Both the position numbers and the translations under genes were made by a program. Positions 59,974-64,000 of a DNA stretch of 64,000 nt are shown one piece after another; the first letter of the stretch is position 1, and each line of letters starts with the position of its first letter. This stretch comes from an uncultured Hyphomicrobiales bacterium (GTDB taxonomy: Bacteria; Pseudomonadota; Alphaproteobacteria; Rhizobiales; Beijerinckiaceae). The stretch lies in the NCBI GenBank assembly GCA_903847605.1, contig CAINED010000013.1:439000-502999 (forward strand), given 5' to 3'. Below the pieces are notes generated by a model. That model made no database searches, had not been told where the DNA came from, and saw only the letters and a program-made list of their open reading frames with translations.

Positions 59974-62697
59974 ATGTCGCTCGACAGTTTCAAATGCCGC
60001 AAAAAACTCACCGTAGGTTCCAAGACCTATCATTACTTCTCGCTGAAGACGGCGGAGAAGAACGGTCTCAAGGGCATTTCGCAACTGCCGTTTTCGATGA
60101 AGGTGCTGCTCGAAAACCTCCTGCGTTTCGAGGACGGCCGTTCGGTCAAGAAGGAAGACATCGTCGCCTGCGCCGAATGGCTGAAGAACAAGGGCAAAAC
60201 GGAAGTCGAAATTGCCTTCCGTCCGGCGCGCGTCCTCATGCAGGATTTTACGGGCGTTCCGGCTGTCGTCGATCTCGCGGCCATGCGTAACGCAATGCAG
60301 TCGCTCGGCGGCGACGTGAAGAAGATCAATCCGCTCGTCCCCGTCGATCTTGTCATCGACCATTCCGTCATCGTCGACGAATTCGGCAATGCGAAGGCGT
60401 TCAAGAAGAATGTCGATCTCGAATATTCGCGCAACGGCGAGCGCTACACCTTCCTGAAATGGGGCCAGGGCGCGTTCGACAATTTCCGCGTCGTGCCGCC
60501 GGGCACCGGCATCTGCCACCAGGTGAATCTCGAATATCTCGCGCAGACGGTCTGGACGCGCAAAGAGAAATACGCGCCCAAGAAGGGCAAGGCCGAGACT
60601 GTCGAAGTCGCCTATCCCGACTCGCTCGTCGGCACCGACTCGCACACGACCATGGTGAACGGTCTCTCCGTTCTCGGCTGGGGCGTCGGCGGCATCGAGG
60701 CGGAAGCCTGCATGCTCGGACAGCCGCTGTCGATGCTGCTGCCTGAGGTGATCGGCTTCAACCTCACCGGCAAGCTGAAGGAAGGCGTTACCGCCACCGA
60801 CCTCGTGCTGACCGTCACGCAGATGCTGCGCAAGAAGGGCGTCGTCGGCAAGTTCGTCGAATTCTATGGCTCGGGTCTCGACTCGCTGACGCTGGCCGAC
60901 CGCGCGACCATCGGCAATATGGCGCCGGAATATGGAGCGACCTGCGGCTTCTTCCCGGTGGATGGCGAAACCATCGATTATCTCAAGACGTCTTCGCGTA
61001 CGCCGGGCCGCATCGCGCTCGTCGAGAAATATGCCAAGGCGCAGGGCCTCTTCCGCACGCGCACGACGCCCGATCCGGTGTTCACGGACTCGATGGATCT
61101 CGATCTCGGCACCGTCGTTCCCTCGATGGCAGGCCCGAAGCGTCCGGAAGGCCGTATTCCCCTGGAAGGCGTCGCCACCGGCTTCTCGGCCGCCATGGCC
61201 AGCGAGTACAAGAAGGCCGACGACATGGACCTGCGCTACAAGGTCGACGGCAAGAACTACGATCTTGGCCACGGCGACGTGGTGATCGCGGCCATCACCT
61301 CCTGCACCAATACGTCGAACCCGAGCGTGCTGATCGGCGCGGGCCTTCTGGCGCGTAATGCTGTCGCGAAAGGTCTGACCGTAAAGCCGTGGGTGAAGAC
61401 ATCGCTCGCGCCGGGCTCGCAGGTGGTCGGCGAATATCTCGCTTCGTCCGGCCTGCAGAAGGATCTCGACAAGCTCGGCTTCAACCTGATCGGCTATGGC
61501 TGCACGACCTGCATCGGCAATTCCGGTCCGCTGGCCGAGGAAATTTCCGAGTCGATCAACAAGAACGGCATCGTTGCGGCCGCAGTGCTTTCTGGCAACC
61601 GCAACTTCGAGGGTCGTGTCAGCGCCGACGTGCAGGCGAACTATCTAGCCTCGCCGCCGCTCGTCGTCGCGCACGCCATCGCCGGCACGGTGACCAGGGA
61701 TCTGACCAAGGAGCCGCTCGGCAAGGACAAGAAGGGCAACCCGGTTTTCCTGAAGGACATCTGGCCGACCTCGAAGGAGATCGACACTTTCATCCGCAAA
61801 TACGTGACGAAAAAAGTGTTCAAGTCGCGCTATGCCGACGTGTTCAAGGGCGACACGAACTGGCGCAAGGTGAAGGTCCCCACCGGCGAAACCTACAAGT
61901 GGGACATGTCCTCGACCTATGTGCAGAATCCGCCGTATTTCGAAGGCATGACGATGACGCCCGACAAGATCGTGGACGTCAACGATGCGCGTATCCTGTC
62001 GCTGTTCGGCGACAAGATCACGACCGACCACATTTCGCCGGCCGGGTCGATCAAGTTTGCCTCGCCTGCCGGCAAGTGGCTGTCCGAGCGCCAGGTGCGC
62101 GAGCAGGACTTCAACCAGTACGGCACGCGCCGCGGCAACCATGAAGTGATGATGCGCGGCACGTTCGCCAACATCCGCATCAAGAACTTCATGAACAAGG
62201 ACAAGGACGGCAATGTCCTCGAAGGCGGCATGACCACGCATCATCCCTCGGGTGAGCGCATGTCGATCTACGATGCTGCCATGAAATATGCGGCGGAGAA
62301 TGTGCCGCTCGTCATCTTCGCGGGCGAGGAATACGGCAACGGCTCCTCGCGCGACTGGGCGGCGAAGGGCACGCGCCTCCTCGGTGTTCGCGCCGTGATT
62401 GCGCAGAGCTACGAGCGCATCCATCGCTCCAATCTCGTGGGCATGGGCGTGCTGCCGCTGACCTTCGAGAAGGGCATGTCGTGGCAATCGCTCGGCCTAG
62501 ATGGCAGCGAACTGGTCACGATCAGCGGCCTGACCGAGATCAAGCCGCGCCAGCAGATGGAAGCGACGATCAGGATGAAGGACGGCAAGAACAAGAAGAT
62601 CGCGCTCGACTGCCGCATTCTCACGCTCGACGAGCTGGAATACTACAAGCACGGCGGCATCATGCCTTACGTCATCCGCCAGCTCGCGGCGGCGTAA
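59974..62697 (+). CDS. acnA: Aconitate hydratase A
   Basis: About 907 residues, TCA cycle enzyme isomerising citrate to isocitrate with a [4Fe-4S] cluster. ATG at 59974 with ACAGGA upstream; opens MSLDSFKCRKKLTVG. Cluster cysteines are in SCTNTSNPS and YGCTTCIGNSGP. The swivel-domain motif EYGNGSSRDWAAKGT is intact. Length and order of domains match the AcnA/IRP type (not AcnB). It ends in a strong terminator. Confidence 0.97.
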   Translation: MSLDSFKCRKKLTVGSKTYHYFSLKTAEKNGLKGISQLPFSMKVLLENLLRFEDGRSVKKEDIVACAEWLKNKGKTEVEIAFRPARVLMQDFTGVPAVVDLAAMRNAMQSLGGDVKKINPLVPVDLVIDHSVIVDEFGNAKAFKKNVDLEYSRNGERYTFLKWGQGAFDNFRVVPPGTGICHQVNLEYLAQTVWTRKEKYAPKKGKAETVEVAYPDSLVGTDSHTTMVNGLSVLGWGVGGIEAEACMLGQPLSMLLPEVIGFNLTGKLKEGVTATDLVLTVTQMLRKKGVVGKFVEFYGSGLDSLTLADRATIGNMAPEYGATCGFFPVDGETIDYLKTSSRTPGRIALVEKYAKAQGLFRTRTTPDPVFTDSMDLDLGTVVPSMAGPKRPEGRIPLEGVATGFSAAMASEYKKADDMDLRYKVDGKNYDLGHGDVVIAAITSCTNTSNPSVLIGAGLLARNAVAKGLTVKPWVKTSLAPGSQVVGEYLASSGLQKDLDKLGFNLIGYGCTTCIGNSGPLAEEISESINKNGIVAAAVLSGNRNFEGRVSADVQANYLASPPLVVAHAIAGTVTRDLTKEPLGKDKKGNPVFLKDIWPTSKEIDTFIRKYVTKKVFKSRYADVFKGDTNWRKVKVPTGETYKWDMSSTYVQNPPYFEGMTMTPDKIVDVNDARILSLFGDKITTDHISPAGSIKFASPAGKWLSERQVREQDFNQYGTRRGNHEVMMRGTFANIRIKNFMNKDKDGNVLEGGMTTHHPSGERMSIYDAAMKYAAENVPLVIFAGEEYGNGSSRDWAAKGTRLLGVRAVIAQSYERIHRSNLVGMGVLPLTFEKGMSWQSLGLDGSELVTISGLTEIKPRQQMEATIRMKDGKNKKIALDCRILTLDELEYYKHGGIMPYVIRQLAAA

Positions 62698-62722
62698 GCA
62701 TTGCGACGCGCTGAATAATGCC

Positions 62723-62748
62723 GGGCGCGCCTTCGGGCGCGCCCTTTT
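62723..62748 (+). terminator. Rho-independent terminator of acnA
   Basis: Perfect 9-bp stem GGGCGCGCC / GGCGCGCCC with a stable TTCG tetraloop, followed by TTTT. It begins 25 bases after the acnA stop. Confidence 0.9.
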
Positions 62749-62826
62749 GTTGCCGGCATTGAATTTCCACGCCGATATTTCACCGCAATCTCTGCCGAAG
62801 ATCGCATCGCATTCACCGGAGCCGCG

Positions 62827-63579
62827 ATGGGACGCCTTGTTTTCTCCTGCCTTGCAGCCCTAAGTCTCGCCGGCCCGGCGCTCGCGCAGCAATCGGCGCA
62901 GCAACCCTATGCGCCAGTGCGCGTGAGCATTGGCGATCTCGGCATCCGCGATCCATCCTTCGTCGCCTTTCGCGACCGCATGCGGGAAATTATCCGCTCG
63001 CGCGACAGGGCCAGATGGCGAGGGGCCGTTTCGCCGCAATTCCGCTTTCTGAAGGATCTCGGCGGCGGTTTCGACAAGCGCAAGAGCGCCGTACAAAACG
63101 CCGAATACGCCATGCGTTTCGATTCCGTCGGCGAAGACGGAAAGCCCGATCGCAACGCCGGATGGAAAACACTGGAAGCTTTTTTCGCACGTCCATTCGG
63201 CCATAGCGACATTGCGCAACGCAGCCTCTGCGCGCCAGCGCGTCCGCGCTACAACGAAAAGGCGTTCGAGGCCCTTCTCAAGCGGACGGACACGAGCGCG
63301 CTCGGCGATTGGGAAGCCATCGGGCCGAATGTGAATGTCCACGCCGCGCCGCGTCACACGTCGCCGGTGATCGAACAGACGGGATTGATCTTCATTCGCA
63401 CGGAGCACCGGCAAAGCGATGGCGCGCTCCGCGGCTGGAAACGCGTCGTCACGCCATCGGGCAAGCCCGGCTTCATACGCGAGGATTCGATCTCCTCGAT
63501 TTTCGAAGCACAACTCTGCGCCGCGAAGAACAATCGCGGCGAATGGCGCATCGTCTACTGGGTCGGCGGCGGCGACTGA
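62827..63579 (+). CDS. Exported hypothetical protein with a C-terminal SH3-like domain
   Basis: About 250 residues. Signal peptide MGRLVFSCLAALSLAGPALAQ. Residues about 30-145 form a helical domain of unknown family (RDPSFVAFRDRMREIIRSRD). Residues about 155-225 (WEAIGPNVNVHAAPRHTSPVI ... GWKRVVTPSGKPGFIRED) look like a bacterial SH3b domain, a common wall- or peptide-binding module. Probably periplasmic. It follows the acnA terminator, so it has its own promoter. Confidence 0.7.
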   Translation: MGRLVFSCLAALSLAGPALAQQSAQQPYAPVRVSIGDLGIRDPSFVAFRDRMREIIRSRDRARWRGAVSPQFRFLKDLGGGFDKRKSAVQNAEYAMRFDSVGEDGKPDRNAGWKTLEAFFARPFGHSDIAQRSLCAPARPRYNEKAFEALLKRTDTSALGDWEAIGPNVNVHAAPRHTSPVIEQTGLIFIRTEHRQSDGALRGWKRVVTPSGKPGFIREDSISSIFEAQLCAAKNNRGEWRIVYWVGGGD

Positions 63580-63598
63580 ACGGATGCCGTTGCGAAGT

Positions 63599-64000
63599 CT
63601 AAGGATTCGCCTTCATCCACGCGTGCATGTCCTGCAGGGCTGCGAGAATCTCGAACTGCGGTTCGTAGCCGATGATGTTCTTCGCATTCGTCGGATCGCT
63701 GCGCCGGCGCATGTTCGGCAAGGAAATCGCCGTACCCTTGGGCGTGTCGATGCGAATGTTTGCGCCGGGCACGACCTTGCGCAAGGCGTCTGCGAATTCG
63801 TCCGGCGCCGTCGGCTGGCTCATGGTGACGTTGAAGACGCCGTTGCCGAGTTCTTTCGCTTTCAGCGCCAGCACCGTGCCGCGGCCCGCATCCTTCGAAT
63901 AGACCCATTCCATCGTGCCGGCAGGCACAACCGCCTCGCGTCCCACCATCGCGTTGCGCAAGGCTTCGCGCACCACATTCGAGGGACCGCCGCCGCCCGC
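63599..64000 (-). CDS. NAD-dependent epimerase/dehydratase family protein, C-terminal part (5' truncated by window edge)
   Basis: The frame is open to the window edge; the visible 134 codons end in DMHAWMKANP. Content (PSNVVREALRNAMVGREAVV, WVYSKDAGRGTVLALKAKEL, NIIGYEPQFEILAAL) matches the substrate-binding C-terminal part of extended SDR enzymes such as nucleotide-sugar epimerases. The nucleotide-binding half lies outside, so substrate and cofactor cannot be judged. Confidence 0.8.
   Translation of the reverse strand, partial: AGGGGPSNVVREALRNAMVGREAVVPAGTMEWVYSKDAGRGTVLALKAKELGNGVFNVTMSQPTAPDEFADALRKVVPGANIRIDTPKGTAISLPNMRRRSDPTNAKNIIGYEPQFEILAALQDMHAWMKANP

Overview
The window looks like chromosomal DNA of an alphaproteobacterium, most likely Hyphomicrobiales (Rhizobiales). 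Reasons: high G+C throughout; a cellulose operon carrying bcsN- and bcsK-like genes; a sigma-32 of alphaproteobacterial type; and the order dapF-mtaB ... ftsY-yciB-ccmGDC ... ccmBA-acnA, which is a familiar Rhizobiales chromosomal backbone. No species can be named from the sequence alone. I see no CRISPR array, insertion sequence, prophage, rRNA or replication origin. There is one tRNA (Arg, CCU).

Layout. 1-8923: a cellulose synthase operon (bcsA 3' end, bcsB, bcsZ, a large TPR protein, a BcsN-like lipoprotein) in which successive genes overlap or nearly overlap. 9144-9413: a small orphan gene. 9416-22084: a catabolic island: a molybdenum hydroxylase large subunit, UbiD decarboxylase, two solitary TctC-type binding proteins, two alpha/beta hydrolases, an SDR, a TauD-type dioxygenase, a 4,5-dihydroxyphthalate decarboxylase-like protein, a two-module VOC (extradiol-type) protein and a ketopantoate-reductase-like enzyme. 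A nested 38-bp dyad lies in the divergent promoter region between the molybdoenzyme and UbiD. 22156-27474: tRNA-Arg, an exported nuclease, an M48 lipoprotein protease, rpoH, and a tandem pair of ParA-like proteins, one of which has lost its Walker A lysine. 27791-34260: acyl-CoA synthetase, a CelD-type GNAT protein, a COG0523 GTPase overlapping a D,D-carboxypeptidase gene, and a GRDP-like protein. 34343-44333: thiolase, an A+T-rich lipoprotein gene, a beta-hydroxyacid dehydrogenase, a Rieske dioxygenase alpha/beta pair, asd, a vapBC-type pair, a DOPA-dioxygenase-like protein and a MetE-like methyltransferase. 44470-63579: a PsiF-repeat protein, then the backbone block (dapF, mtaB, ftsY, yciB, ccm genes, acnA) interrupted at several points by accessory genes. 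The window ends in a truncated nucleotide-sugar-epimerase-like gene.

Working together: bcs genes make and export cellulose; ccm genes build c-type cytochromes; asd and dapF serve lysine/diaminopimelate synthesis; acnA is in the TCA cycle. The accessory genes point to uptake and breakdown of carboxylated aromatic compounds: periplasmic carboxylate-binding proteins, two unrelated non-oxidative decarboxylases, ring-opening-type enzymes, a meta-cleavage-type hydrolase, a Rieske oxygenase, and CoA ligase plus thiolase for the lower steps. The best candidate for an undescribed system is the 9.4-22.1 kb island; the second is the ParA-like pair next to rpoH. Both are inferences from domain content and gene order.
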